A DNA stretch of 54,813 bases from positions 1 to 54,813 of the forward strand of contig CAJOEI010000028.1 of assembly GCA_905233465.1 (NCBI GenBank). The letters run 5' to 3'. The position numbers and the translations under genes are program-made. The notes beneath the pieces were generated by a model, which saw nothing but the letters and a program-made list of their open reading frames with translations, was not told the origin of the DNA and made no database searches. Below are positions 7,603-15,903 of the stretch, piece after piece. Numbering within the stretch: the stretch's first letter is position 1; each line of letters begins with the position of its first letter. Origin of the DNA: an uncultured Bacteroidaceae bacterium. GTDB lineage: Bacteria; Bacteroidota; Bacteroidia; Bacteroidales; Bacteroidaceae.

Positions 7603-7677
7603 TAGGAACGATCGGGCTCGAACCGATGACCTCTTCAATGTGACTGAAGCGCTCTGAACCAACTGAGCTACGCTCCT
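7603..7677 (-). tRNA. tRNA-Val (anticodon CAC)
   Basis: Read on the minus strand, the acceptor AGGAGCG pairs with CGTTCCT (one G-U), followed by discriminator A. The D stem is GCTC/GAGC with loop AGTTGGTTCA. The anticodon stem CTTCA/TGAAG holds loop GTCACAT, giving anticodon CAC (valine). The T stem ATCGG/CCGAT has loop TTCGAGC. It is 75 nt long and CCA is not encoded. All four arms are complete, so it looks functional. Confidence 0.93.
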
Positions 7678-7695
7678 ATTTCGCGATTGCGGGTG

Positions 7696-7725
7696 CAAAG
7701 ATAATGCAATTGTGTGACACAGCAA
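7696..7725 (-). promoter_or_regulatory. promoter of tRNA-Val
   Basis: On the minus strand TTG (7725-7723) is separated by 19 bases from TATCTTTG (7703-7696), a near-perfect Bacteroidota promoter placed about 20 bases upstream of the tRNA 5' end. Confidence 0.8.
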
Positions 7726-7766
7726 TACAAAAGGAAAGATTTTTTAGATTTTTTCACAATGACCTA

Positions 7767-7822
7767 ATACAGATTTGGTGTTCATGATTCACCAAATGTT
7801 ATCATGGACACCAAATCTGTAT
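7767..7822. terminator. 22-bp long-stem hairpin downstream of the lipoprotein gene
   Basis: Arms 7767-7788 and 7801-7822 are inverted repeats with a single G-T mismatch in 22 positions and a 12-base loop. It lies 19 bases past the stop of the lipoprotein at 7842-8735 and probably acts as its 3' end. No clear U-run follows on either strand. The loop contains CACCAAAT (7790-7797), a second copy of part of the right arm, so an alternative 8-bp hairpin with the left arm is possible. Confidence 0.6.
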
Positions 7823-7841
7823 AAAGTCAAATTTAAGTATC

Positions 7842-8735
7842 TTATTTGGCCTGCATATTCAGCTTGAGCGTGACATCATAGATCTCACCCTTGTTGTTGG
7901 CTACCTGTCCTCCAAGGCCGAGAGTGCATTCCTCAGTTGAGGGGAAGGCCACCACAGCCTCGCCATTGGTGAAGCTTGTGCCCATGGATGGGTCTGCCCA
8001 TGCGTATGTGAGTATGCCCTCGCTTTCATTCAGCCAGCGCCATGTGCCAATGTCCTTGCGGCCGTTGGCATAGATGATGAACAGAGAACCACGACGTGTG
8101 AACACGAGGTTGGTGACCTTGTGGTCTGTGGTGAAGCTGTCGTTGAGCTGAGCATGTTCACGAATGAATGCTGAGATGCTGTGGAGGTTGCAGCCGTCAG
8201 TGAACTCCTTGCCCACTGCACGTACGTCACGGTCCTCGGTGTAGAGTTTGATCTCAGAGCTGTTGATAGCCCATGTTCGAGCGAGGTTGGCTGTGGTGGT
8301 GGTGCTAGTAGAAGCCCACTCGACATTGGCAGCCATGAACTCTGCTCCGCTGAGAGTGCGTACACGCACGGACTCGAGCACACTGCCGTTGCGCACGAAG
8401 ATGAGCGATCCCCAGTTCTGGAGGTCTACGTTGTCGCCGTCCTTGGTGAACGAACCGAAAACGTATGTCTGCTCGGCATCATCTGCCTCCGCACGTGTGG
8501 TCTTCTGCTTCATTGTAACAAGAAAGTTGCCGCTCTCGGTGAGCTCGATGGACTTGACTTCGCACTCGGAGTTGGCGTCCTCATAGACGGCATCGTTGAA
8601 GGTAAGCAACATGGCGTCGTCAACGAATGCGGGATCCTCAAGCACAATGGGTTCGACATCGTCATCGCTGCTGCAGGCAGTAAAGCCCAGACAGCACAAT
8701 GCTGACAGTGTCAGCAGGAAAAGTGTTTTTTTCAT
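7842..8735 (-). CDS. predicted lipoprotein of unknown function
   Basis: A 297-residue protein with a clear lipoprotein signal (MKKTLFLLTLSALCCLGFTACSSDDD): positive start, hydrophobic core, lipobox FTAC and acidic residues after Cys21, which in Bacteroidota favours surface export. The rest is β-strand-like, with repeated patterns such as FGSFTKDGDNVDLQNWGSL, NLARTWAINSSEIKLY and LVFTRRGSLFIIYANGRKD. No enzyme motif was recognised. It follows an outer-membrane-barrel-like gene (8766-9509, 30-base gap) and an endonuclease I gene (9528-11018, 18-base gap) on the same strand, so the three probably form one operon and may act together at the surface. Confidence 0.7.
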   Translation of the reverse strand: MKKTLFLLTLSALCCLGFTACSSDDDVEPIVLEDPAFVDDAMLLTFNDAVYEDANSECEVKSIELTESGNFLVTMKQKTTRAEADDAEQTYVFGSFTKDGDNVDLQNWGSLIFVRNGSVLESVRVRTLSGAEFMAANVEWASTSTTTTANLARTWAINSSEIKLYTEDRDVRAVGKEFTDGCNLHSISAFIREHAQLNDSFTTDHKVTNLVFTRRGSLFIIYANGRKDIGTWRWLNESEGILTYAWADPSMGTSFTNGEAVVAFPSTEECTLGLGGQVANNKGEIYDVTLKLNMQAK

Positions 8736-8765
8736 ATTGTTGGAATTATAAGAGAAAACATGAGG

Positions 8766-9509
8766 TTAGAACAGACGTATTGCCACGCCGAGGCTGAGCA
8801 CAGGCAAGAACTTCAGCTTGGAGATGAAGTCAAGAGCATCGCGAGCACTCTCGTTGAAGTCGTCCCTCTGTGCCTCGACATACTCGCCAGTCTTGCCGTT
8901 GCGCACCCAGAACGTAGGCGAGCCCCACATCTGCAGGCCGAGGTCGGCCGTAAAGCCCACGCGACTCTTGGGCACGTCGTAGCCATATCCAAGTCCGAAG
9001 TATGGTTTGACTTTCCACACTCGCGCGTTGATGGCAGTGTTGTCATTGGCATCGGGCTGGATGAGCACATCGCCGATGTATACACCCTCACCTGGATCGT
9101 GGAGAACAGGCGTGGTGTTGTAGGCCTTGATGATGTCGCCTGTGCCGAAGAATCCACCGAGACTGATGCGGAATGGTACATCCTTAATGGGATAGACATC
9201 AAAGAGCAGCTTGCCGTTGATCCACTCCAAAGGCACCTTGCCAGTCACGGTGGCATCTTTAGTGGGCGTGCCGTAGGTATAGTCGATATCTGTTGTATAG
9301 GATATAATCTTGGGCATGTAGCTCACGCCGGCACGTATCTGCAGGTAGTCGGTCACGGGGGCTGCCAAGTTCAGTCCCAAGCCGTCGAGACCGACAGTGA
9401 CGTCAGCTCCGAGATGGTCAAATACGCCGAAACTCTCTACTTTGTTGTCTTGGGCCGTGGCTGCTGTCAGCGACAATGCTGCCACACAAAGGGTTAGAAA
9501 ACGCTTCAT
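8766..9509 (-). CDS. predicted outer-membrane β-barrel protein, unknown function
   Basis: 247 residues with signal peptide MKRFLTLCVAALSLTAATAQ. The mature part alternates polar and apolar residues in strand-length blocks (GADVTVGLDGLGLNLAAPV, LQIRAGVSYMPKI, VKPYFGLGYGYDVPKS, RVGFTADLGLQMWGS) and ends in a phenylalanine after a β-strand (SLGVAIRLF), the usual outer-membrane insertion signal. These features support a small OmpW/OmpA-type barrel. It sits between an endonuclease I gene and a lipoprotein gene in a tight leftward operon; a role in binding or transport of nuclease products is only an inference. Confidence 0.7.
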   Translation of the reverse strand: MKRFLTLCVAALSLTAATAQDNKVESFGVFDHLGADVTVGLDGLGLNLAAPVTDYLQIRAGVSYMPKIISYTTDIDYTYGTPTKDATVTGKVPLEWINGKLLFDVYPIKDVPFRISLGGFFGTGDIIKAYNTTPVLHDPGEGVYIGDVLIQPDANDNTAINARVWKVKPYFGLGYGYDVPKSRVGFTADLGLQMWGSPTFWVRNGKTGEYVEAQRDDFNESARDALDFISKLKFLPVLSLGVAIRLF

Positions 9510-9527
9510 ATCAAATCTTTTTTATTT

Positions 9528-11018
9528 TTATCTCACTATGCGCTTGTGGGCATGTGTGCCTTCGCGGACAAGGTATATGCCCTTGCGTGCAGGCACGGTG
9601 GTGCCGATGTAGTTGCCGCTGATGTCATAGACAAGGGTCTTAGGCGTTGTGGCAGTGGTGGTATGTGTGATGCGCGTCGGTGTGTCGCTGACGGTGACAT
9701 CGATGCTGGTTATACGCACCTGTTTCTCCGTGGCCTCTGCCACCACGGGGTTCACGCTGTGCTGACTGGTCCATCGCAAGTCGAGCCCCGAGAAGCTGTA
9801 TGACTGGCCATTGATTTTCAAGGCACCAACGTAGCTACTCATGCCGTGGAAGGTCAAACCCTTGATGCGAGCTCCACTGATGACGAAGACAGCACCCTTA
9901 TAAATTCGCATCTCATTGCCAACCTTGATGACCTGGTTCTGCGAGGTGTTGGTGTAATAGCCCAGCGTCATGCCATTGGTGGTGGCTGTGAAGCCCTTGC
10001 CATACTGCGGATCCGTAGCATCTGTCCACGTCAGCTGGGTGAGGTCTATGCTTCCGGATGTGGCTTCTGGGTTAGATGGTGTATCTGGATTATCGGGATT
10101 GTCGGGATTGTCGGGATTGTCGGGATTGTCGGGATTCGACGGTGTGTCAGGATCAACATTGTTGCCGTGGTCGCCGTCGAGATGGAAGGCCTCATTGGTC
10201 TTGGTGCCCCACACGTATTCGCAGAGGTCAGGATAGTCGACAAATGGGTTGCGGTTCTTCTGTATGGCATAGACAGCCTCGTTGCGCGCAGCCTCGACGG
10301 CATCCACGGGATCCTGACGTGCCCAGCGCAGGAACATGTCCATGGCCCACGTTTTCATGCCAGGGTATTTGTTGCCGTCGAAGACATCACGTGCATTGCC
10401 GCCTGTCCAGTTGGGATGCAGGTTCTCGTAGCACGCCAGCACATAGAAATATATGCGTGCGAGGTCGCCCTTGATCTCGTCGTTGGGCTCAAAGACGGTG
10501 CCGCTATAGCCCGTGGTGGTGCATGAGCCGAGCTTGCAGTAGCCGTTGTTGGACTTATACGTGCCACCAGCAGTCTCGCCAAAGGGGTAGTTGCCGCGTC
10601 GGTTGTTGACATATCCGTCTGTGGGCACGACCTGCACGAGGTCGCTCTTCATGTCTCCGCTGCCAAACCACGACTGTGGCACCGTGTGCTCGCGGTTGTA
10701 GCTGTCGCCTTCCTTCTTGTATGACTTGTTCTCTGCCGGACCGCCAATGACGTAGTTTGTGGAATTGGAGTACCAGTCGCGGAGATAGCCGTCAGCCCGC
10801 TTGTCGGTGGTCTTGTAGGCATCAAGAAGTCCATCATAGCCGATGTTGGTATGCTTGCTGATACACTGGTATAATGCCGTCTTCAGAGCTGAGGCTTTCT
10901 TGCCTTCGGCCTTGGAATAGTATGTACGAAGCGTGGCATCGTCGGCTGCCGACACGAGGCCAGCCACCAACACCGCCCAGACGACAAATGAGTACCTGAG
11001 TATGTTATTGCGTTTCAT
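9528..11018 (-). CDS. secreted endonuclease I family protein with NPD repeat linker and sorting-like tail
   Basis: A predicted extracellular DNase of ~496 aa. The start is set at ATG 11018 (MKRNNILRYSF), because the promoter at 11038-11067 rules out the longer frame; an ATG at 11033 would lie at the predicted transcript start. A signal peptide is followed by DDATLRTYYSKAEGKK and the catalytic block NREHTVPQSWFG, DLVQVVPTDGYVNNRRGNYP. A linker of six Asn-Pro-Asp repeats (10087-10140) precedes a ~130-residue β-rich domain (GKGFTATTNGMTLGYY) of unknown role. The end, YDISGNYIGTTVPARKGIYL, is a short sorting-like tail nearly identical to that of the paralogue at 6000-7529. Confidence 0.88.
   Translation of the reverse strand: MKRNNILRYSFVVWAVLVAGLVSAADDATLRTYYSKAEGKKASALKTALYQCISKHTNIGYDGLLDAYKTTDKRADGYLRDWYSNSTNYVIGGPAENKSYKKEGDSYNREHTVPQSWFGSGDMKSDLVQVVPTDGYVNNRRGNYPFGETAGGTYKSNNGYCKLGSCTTTGYSGTVFEPNDEIKGDLARIYFYVLACYENLHPNWTGGNARDVFDGNKYPGMKTWAMDMFLRWARQDPVDAVEAARNEAVYAIQKNRNPFVDYPDLCEYVWGTKTNEAFHLDGDHGNNVDPDTPSNPDNPDNPDNPDNPDNPDTPSNPEATSGSIDLTQLTWTDATDPQYGKGFTATTNGMTLGYYTNTSQNQVIKVGNEMRIYKGAVFVISGARIKGLTFHGMSSYVGALKINGQSYSFSGLDLRWTSQHSVNPVVAEATEKQVRITSIDVTVSDTPTRITHTTTATTPKTLVYDISGNYIGTTVPARKGIYLVREGTHAHKRIVR
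10087..10140 (-). repeat. 9-bp tandem repeat coding for Asn-Pro-Asp units
   Basis: Six consecutive 9-bp units (AATCCCGAC on the minus strand) are translated as NPD repeats, the interdomain linker of the secreted endonuclease. The copy number may vary by slippage without changing frame. Confidence 0.85.
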
Positions 11019-11037
11019 AATAGTAGATTTCATGCCG

Positions 11038-11067
11038 CAAAAATACTCCTTTTTGCTCATACGGCAA
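11038..11067 (-). promoter_or_regulatory. promoter of the endonuclease I operon
   Basis: On the minus strand TTG (11067-11065) is followed after 19 bases by TATTTTTG (11045-11038). The predicted transcript starts around 11031, which fixes the start codon of the downstream gene at 11018 or, less likely, 11033. Confidence 0.75.
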
Positions 11068-11089
11068 AAGAAAAGCACAAAAAATGAGG

Positions 11090-11129
11090 AAAAAAGGAAG
11101 CTGTGCCCACTATGACGGACACAGCTTCC
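11090..11129 (-). terminator. intrinsic terminator of the large OB-fold protein gene
   Basis: On the minus strand GGAAGCTGTGTCC pairs with GGGCACAGCTTCC (13 bp, one T-G) around a loop of ~8 bases and is followed by TTTTTT. This is a classical strong terminator 43 bases after the stop codon. Confidence 0.88.
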
Positions 11130-11171
11130 ATATAATATATATGTACTAATAAGTAGTCTTCAGCGAAAAGC

Positions 11172-14100
11172 TTACTTCACGACGACCTTGCGGCCACCGA
11201 CGACATAGATGCCAGCACGTGTGATGCTGCTCACGCGGCGACCGTCGAGAGTGTAGATGGCAGCGTCGCGCACGATGTCGGCAGCAATGCCACGTACGGC
11301 GTCATCAACACCGAGGATGCGGAATGCGCTGACGCCCTTGAGTCCGCAGACACCAAAGTACTTATCAACATCTCCATAGAGCTCCACTTCGGCAAATGCC
11401 AACTCGCTGTGGTCGCGCAGGTTGAGCGACTCGCGGACATTGCCGGCAGGCAGCTGCACGGGCATGCACTTAGCCACGTCTGTCTCATCCTTGTCTGTGG
11501 CGATGAGGAGGTTGGTGTTGGATATCTCGTCGTCGGCACGTGTGGCGGGAGCGGCATTGCGTGTGCGGAAGAACACGGCACCGTTCTGGTAGCTCTGACC
11601 GTTGACATAACCGACGATGAATCCACGGACGGTGGTGTTGGCAATCTTCGTCTCGCCATCCCATGATGCAAGGACATCATCTACAGTCTGAGCTGCTGCT
11701 GTAACGATGACATTCACCCAGTCGGAGCTGGAGCGATATGTAGCTGTGGCGGCAGTGGTGGCGGTGATGGTAGCTGTGCCGGCGCCAACGGCTGTGATAA
11801 CACCCTGTGCATCAACCACGGCTACGCTCTCGTCGCTGGAGGTGAAGGTCACAGCACCGTCAGAGTTGGTGGAGAACTGCACGTTGACGACTTCACCAGG
11901 ACCACAGAACACGTTGTCGGCGCTCCATTCAGAGGTCGGGGTCTGCAGGTTTGCCTCACCAGACTTGATAATGTCGTCCATGCTGCGCGGATAGAGCTGC
12001 GGAACATCGTTGTAGAGTGTCACGATAGCTGTGACATCATAGTCTTCACCGACGGTGATGGCCTGATTGGTATATGTGCCGAAGTTGTCGCGAAGGACAA
12101 TCTCGTTGTCGCTGTCATCGTAAGCTGTGGTATTCTGTGCAAAGGCTGTTGCCTCGCCGAAGTTCAGGCCCTTGACGATGACAAGTCCGCTCTCATACTT
12201 GATGGTGTTGCTGGTAATCTCGGCAATGGTGGCCTCGACGGGCTCTATTGTCTCTGCAGCAGGCAGCACGCTCATGTCGCTATAGTCCACATCACCAAGT
12301 TCAGCCACGCCGTTGTAGAGTTGCAGCTTACCCTTGATGGTGCCACCGATGGTTTGGCCCACTGTGAGGTTGAGGGTGTTGTCGCCATAAAGCATGATAC
12401 CACCTTCGCGGGTGTAGTCTACAGCCCAAATCTGCTTGCCCTTCACGCCGATGATGGTAAGGCCGTTGGTGTTTAGCTCACATGCCTGCTTTGCAGTACC
12501 GAGCTCGTGTGCAGCGGCACGCATCTGCGGAAGGTTCTCGTAGGCAACCGTTTCGACAGGTGTGGAGGGGCCTGTCTGTCCATTCTGGCTAATGAGCTTG
12601 TTGCCCTGAGCCACCTCTATCTTGTCCTCACTGCCATCGCTCTTGACGTAGTGCTGAATCTGGCCAAGGACAACGACCTCGTCGCCCACAGCGAGCTGAT
12701 CTTCGGCAGAGAAGTCCTCGCCGTTGAAGTACTTGCCACGGAACACCTCAAGCTGGTTGGCATCGCCGGCAGCGTGGTCGGCAATCATATATGTAGCGTT
12801 ACCATACTGTGTGCTGATCTCCTTGACTTCAGTGATGATACCCTTGACATAAACCTCCACGCCACTCTTGGCATTGGCTGCAAGACCTGCGGACTTCTCC
12901 ATGACGGCGGCCACGGTGAGAGGTGCATCGACAGAGCTTGTCCAGTCAATATCGGTGCCAGGTTCTGGGCCGGGTTCGTCACCACCAGGCTGCACTGTGC
13001 GACCGTCGAAGCTGTACTTTTTGACGTTCTTCAAGCCTGTGACACCCATGTACTTCAGTGCATCGCCACAGAGCCACACCTCGCGGCCGAGGTTGTTGGG
13101 GTTGTCACCGAGGTTCAGAGCCTCGCGCACAGCACCGTTGGGCAGGTTGACGGGCACGAGATATGCGACGGCTGTGCCTGTAGCAGTGGCATGCTGTGCG
13201 TCGTAGATGAGGATGTTTGACTTGGTCACTGTGAGCGGGTTGCCTTGGTTGTCATTACCCTCGGGAGCATTGGAAGTGGCCATCGCTGTCTCATCTTTAA
13301 GCGTGGAGCCGTTGATGTAGCCATAGATGATACCCTTGACCCAAATCTCTGTCTTGTCGGTTTCGGAAGTGCTCTCGATATTGAATGCGCGCACAGCGTC
13401 TGCATTGTACGGGTCAGCCAGCGTGCCGCTACCAGAGGCAGCATATTCTACCTCAGGCTGAGGATCGTCGCCGCCTGTAGTCTGTCCGTTGAGGCTGTAA
13501 AGCTTGCTACCAGTCATCTCAAGGATGCACGAGCCATCGGTCTGCTGATAGTTCTTAATCTTGCCGACAACGACGACTGCGTCGCCCTGCGTGAGGCCGC
13601 CGTCAGCGATGTCTGCACCGTTCAGGCCCTTACCCTTGTAGATGTAGAGCTGCGTGGTGCTGCCTGCCATCTGGTCGGCAATGTAGTACTTGGCACTACC
13701 GCTGGCAATCTCCTCAACAGATGACACGAAGCCCTTGACATAAACATCCTTGCCACTGTCGGCCTTGGGAGCGAGCTGTCCGCCTTTCTCCACGGCCTGA
13801 GCCACAGTGAGGGGAGCATCGGCAGAGCTGGTCCAGTCGATTTCAGTGCCGGGATCCGGGCCAGGCTCGTCGGCAGAGGGCAGGACATTAGTACCATCAA
13901 GACTATACTTCTTCACTTCCTTCAGGCCGTTGACACCAAGATACTGTGTTATGGTGCCGTTGAGCCATACGGTGAGGCCAACGTTATTGGGGTTATCAGC
14001 GAGGTTCAGAGCCTCACGCACCTTCTTGGCAGCTGTCGGGCTCGTTGTGAGGTTCACCGGTGCGGCAAACTTAATTTCTGGTGCTGCCACAACGCTGTTG

Positions 14101-15704
14101 TTTGCCTCGTCAATAATAACGATGTTGGAAGCCACCTTGGTTTCAAGGTTGCTCATGTCGGAACCGAACACAACGGTTTCGGCCTTGAAGGTGCTACCAT
14201 TGACATAACCAAGGATTTGGGCCTTCACCCATGCTTCCTTCTGGATGGTGTCTGTCTTGGCTGTGATGTCGAACGAATTGAGATCCTCAACCGTGTAGGC
14301 TGTTGCCATCGACAGGCCGTCGCCCACGAGCTGGTGGGGCTGGTCGGGATCCGGATCGTCGCCGCCACTCACCTTGACCACATCGTCGGCGGTGCGGGGA
14401 TAGAGTTGTACGGCACCGTTGTAGTATGCCACGATGGCGGTGACGTCGTAGGTGGCGGTGGTGCTGAAGGGATAGTCGGCGAGCACGCCGTAGTTGTCAC
14501 GGATGGTGATTTCAGCTCCTGTTACATCCTTGGCGGTGATGTTCTTGCTGGAGAGAGCTGTTGCATCGAATGTGAGGTCGCTGACCTTGACGAGGCCGCT
14601 CTCATAACGCAAACGGTTGTTGCCCGTGAGTTCAGCGATGGTAGCTGCCGTAGGCTCCACGGCAATGCCCTGCTGATTGAGGGTCATGCCAGAGAAGTCC
14701 ACGTCGCCCAGCTCGGCAGCGCCGTTGTACAGCTGAAGCTTACCCTTGATGGTGCCGCCAATCATGTCGCCAACGACGAGGTTCATCGTGTTGTTACCAT
14801 AGAGGAGAATACCTTCGCCAGTGTAGTCCACGACGTATAGGTTCTTGTCCTTGACGCCGATGACGGTGAGGCCATTGGTGTTCATCTCGCAAGCTTGTTT
14901 CTCATTCTGAGCAAGAGTCTGAGCTGCAGCCTTCATGCGTGGGATGCTGGTATACATAACAGCCTCATCGATGGTATAGGTAGCCGTAACGACTTCGCTG
15001 GCAAGGAATGCCGTGGCCACATCCTTAACGGCAATGGCCTGAATGGTCGTGGTTTCGTTGACCATGAACGGGGCTTCGTATCGCTGTGCAAAGTCGGTTA
15101 GCATGCCAGTTGCATCCACTGGGCTGTTGCCATCGGTGGTATACCAGATGGAGCAACCCTCACCTGCGCTGATAGTAACAGCAAAAGGCTCATAGTAGGT
15201 ACCGGGAGCAGGAGAGAATGTTGGAGCTGCAACATAATTGGGATCTGCAGCACCCACGGTAACATCAAAGCTGGTGAAGTCAAACTGGCCAGCTTTGCTT
15301 TCGCCATCAGAGCCATAAATGGCTTTCTCGCCAACTGTGAAGATTACACGCGATGCATCGCCAGTCCAAGTGACAGTCTCATCACCAACGGCCTGTGCAG
15401 CAACCTGACCCACGTTAGGCGTGATGGAGGTGAGGCGCTTCTTGCCCTGCGTAGAGATGTGGAACACAATCTGGCTCATGTTGCCATTGGTGCTGGCGAC
15501 GGTGAACGTACCTTTGGCATAGATGCGAACATCCAAGCCATTAGCGTTGTAGGCTGGAACAGTTCCACCGTCTGCCTTGTCGCTCTCAAAGACGATACCG
15601 TCCTGCGAACCAGACACATCTGTTGGCGTAACGGTAATCACGTTTGCCGACGCCAGTCCACACACCGCGAACAGCGCAAGCAATAAGGAGTAGATTTTTC
15701 TCAT
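11172..15704 (-). CDS. giant secreted multi-OB-fold / Ig-like surface protein with sorting-like tail
   Basis: About 1510 residues. The start at ATG 15704 (MRKIYSLLLALFAVCGLASA) is set by the promoter at 15738-15769. Domains in order: a β-rich domain; a chitobiase-C-terminal-like domain (GEGCSIWYTTDGNSPVD, ~175-240); module A (NEKQACEMNTNGLTVIGVK...IGGTIKGKLQLYNGAAELG, ~260-440); a DUF6359-like module (AWVKAQILGYVNGST); an OB-fold (DVYVKGFVSSVEE...LYSLNGQT); a second DUF6359-like module and OB-fold (VYVKGIITEVKE); a second module A; a bacterial Ig-like domain (VTFTSSDESVAVVDAQGVI); a third DUF6359-like module; and a tail with YTLDGRRVSSI and GIYVVGGRKVVVK. The modules clearly arose by internal duplication. 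No catalytic residues were recognised, so nucleic-acid or glycan binding is inference. It shares OB modules with the protein at 1-727. Confidence 0.8.
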   Translation of the reverse strand: MRKIYSLLLALFAVCGLASANVITVTPTDVSGSQDGIVFESDKADGGTVPAYNANGLDVRIYAKGTFTVASTNGNMSQIVFHISTQGKKRLTSITPNVGQVAAQAVGDETVTWTGDASRVIFTVGEKAIYGSDGESKAGQFDFTSFDVTVGAADPNYVAAPTFSPAPGTYYEPFAVTISAGEGCSIWYTTDGNSPVDATGMLTDFAQRYEAPFMVNETTTIQAIAVKDVATAFLASEVVTATYTIDEAVMYTSIPRMKAAAQTLAQNEKQACEMNTNGLTVIGVKDKNLYVVDYTGEGILLYGNNTMNLVVGDMIGGTIKGKLQLYNGAAELGDVDFSGMTLNQQGIAVEPTAATIAELTGNNRLRYESGLVKVSDLTFDATALSSKNITAKDVTGAEITIRDNYGVLADYPFSTTATYDVTAIVAYYNGAVQLYPRTADDVVKVSGGDDPDPDQPHQLVGDGLSMATAYTVEDLNSFDITAKTDTIQKEAWVKAQILGYVNGSTFKAETVVFGSDMSNLETKVASNIVIIDEANNSVVAAPEIKFAAPVNLTTSPTAAKKVREALNLADNPNNVGLTVWLNGTITQYLGVNGLKEVKKYSLDGTNVLPSADEPGPDPGTEIDWTSSADAPLTVAQAVEKGGQLAPKADSGKDVYVKGFVSSVEEIASGSAKYYIADQMAGSTTQLYIYKGKGLNGADIADGGLTQGDAVVVVGKIKNYQQTDGSCILEMTGSKLYSLNGQTTGGDDPQPEVEYAASGSGTLADPYNADAVRAFNIESTSETDKTEIWVKGIIYGYINGSTLKDETAMATSNAPEGNDNQGNPLTVTKSNILIYDAQHATATGTAVAYLVPVNLPNGAVREALNLGDNPNNLGREVWLCGDALKYMGVTGLKNVKKYSFDGRTVQPGGDEPGPEPGTDIDWTSSVDAPLTVAAVMEKSAGLAANAKSGVEVYVKGIITEVKEISTQYGNATYMIADHAAGDANQLEVFRGKYFNGEDFSAEDQLAVGDEVVVLGQIQHYVKSDGSEDKIEVAQGNKLISQNGQTGPSTPVETVAYENLPQMRAAAHELGTAKQACELNTNGLTIIGVKGKQIWAVDYTREGGIMLYGDNTLNLTVGQTIGGTIKGKLQLYNGVAELGDVDYSDMSVLPAAETIEPVEATIAEITSNTIKYESGLVIVKGLNFGEATAFAQNTTAYDDSDNEIVLRDNFGTYTNQAITVGEDYDVTAIVTLYNDVPQLYPRSMDDIIKSGEANLQTPTSEWSADNVFCGPGEVVNVQFSTNSDGAVTFTSSDESVAVVDAQGVITAVGAGTATITATTAATATYRSSSDWVNVIVTAAAQTVDDVLASWDGETKIANTTVRGFIVGYVNGQSYQNGAVFFRTRNAAPATRADDEISNTNLLIATDKDETDVAKCMPVQLPAGNVRESLNLRDHSELAFAEVELYGDVDKYFGVCGLKGVSAFRILGVDDAVRGIAADIVRDAAIYTLDGRRVSSITRAGIYVVGGRKVVVK

Positions 15705-15737
15705 AATATTTATTTGGTTAAAAGTGAATACTCGCTG

Positions 15738-15769
15738 CAAAGGTACAGTCCTTTATCCGAACCTCCAAA
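15738..15769 (-). promoter_or_regulatory. promoter of the multi-OB-fold protein gene
   Basis: On the minus strand TTTG (15769-15766) is followed after 20 bases by TACCTTTG (15745-15738). The ATG at 15704 is 33 bases downstream of the -7 box. Confidence 0.8.
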
Positions 15770-15828
15770 CAAAAGGACAAAAAAACTTTGTGTTATGCAC
15801 AAAAAAGAAAACACCCGACATGCATAAA

Positions 15829-15878
15829 GGCAGCAAGAACGCAGTCTGGACTCTGCCATGAACTGCGTTCTTGCTGCC
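15829..15878 (-). terminator. long hairpin terminator of the Spy-like gene
   Basis: A perfect 17-bp inverted repeat (GGCAGCAAGAACGCAGT / ACTGCGTTCTTGCTGCC) with a 16-base loop, 25 bases past the stop at 15904. On the minus strand it is followed by TTTATG, a weak U-run. It also protects the neighbouring promoter from read-through. Confidence 0.8.
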
Positions 15879-15903
15879 TCAGATAGGCTTGAATATAACC
15901 TTC

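Noticed and set aside
10087..10140. Short regular repeats that could suggest a CRISPR array
   Set aside because: Units are 9 bp with no spacers and encode Asn-Pro-Asp in frame in a secreted protein; no cas gene is near.
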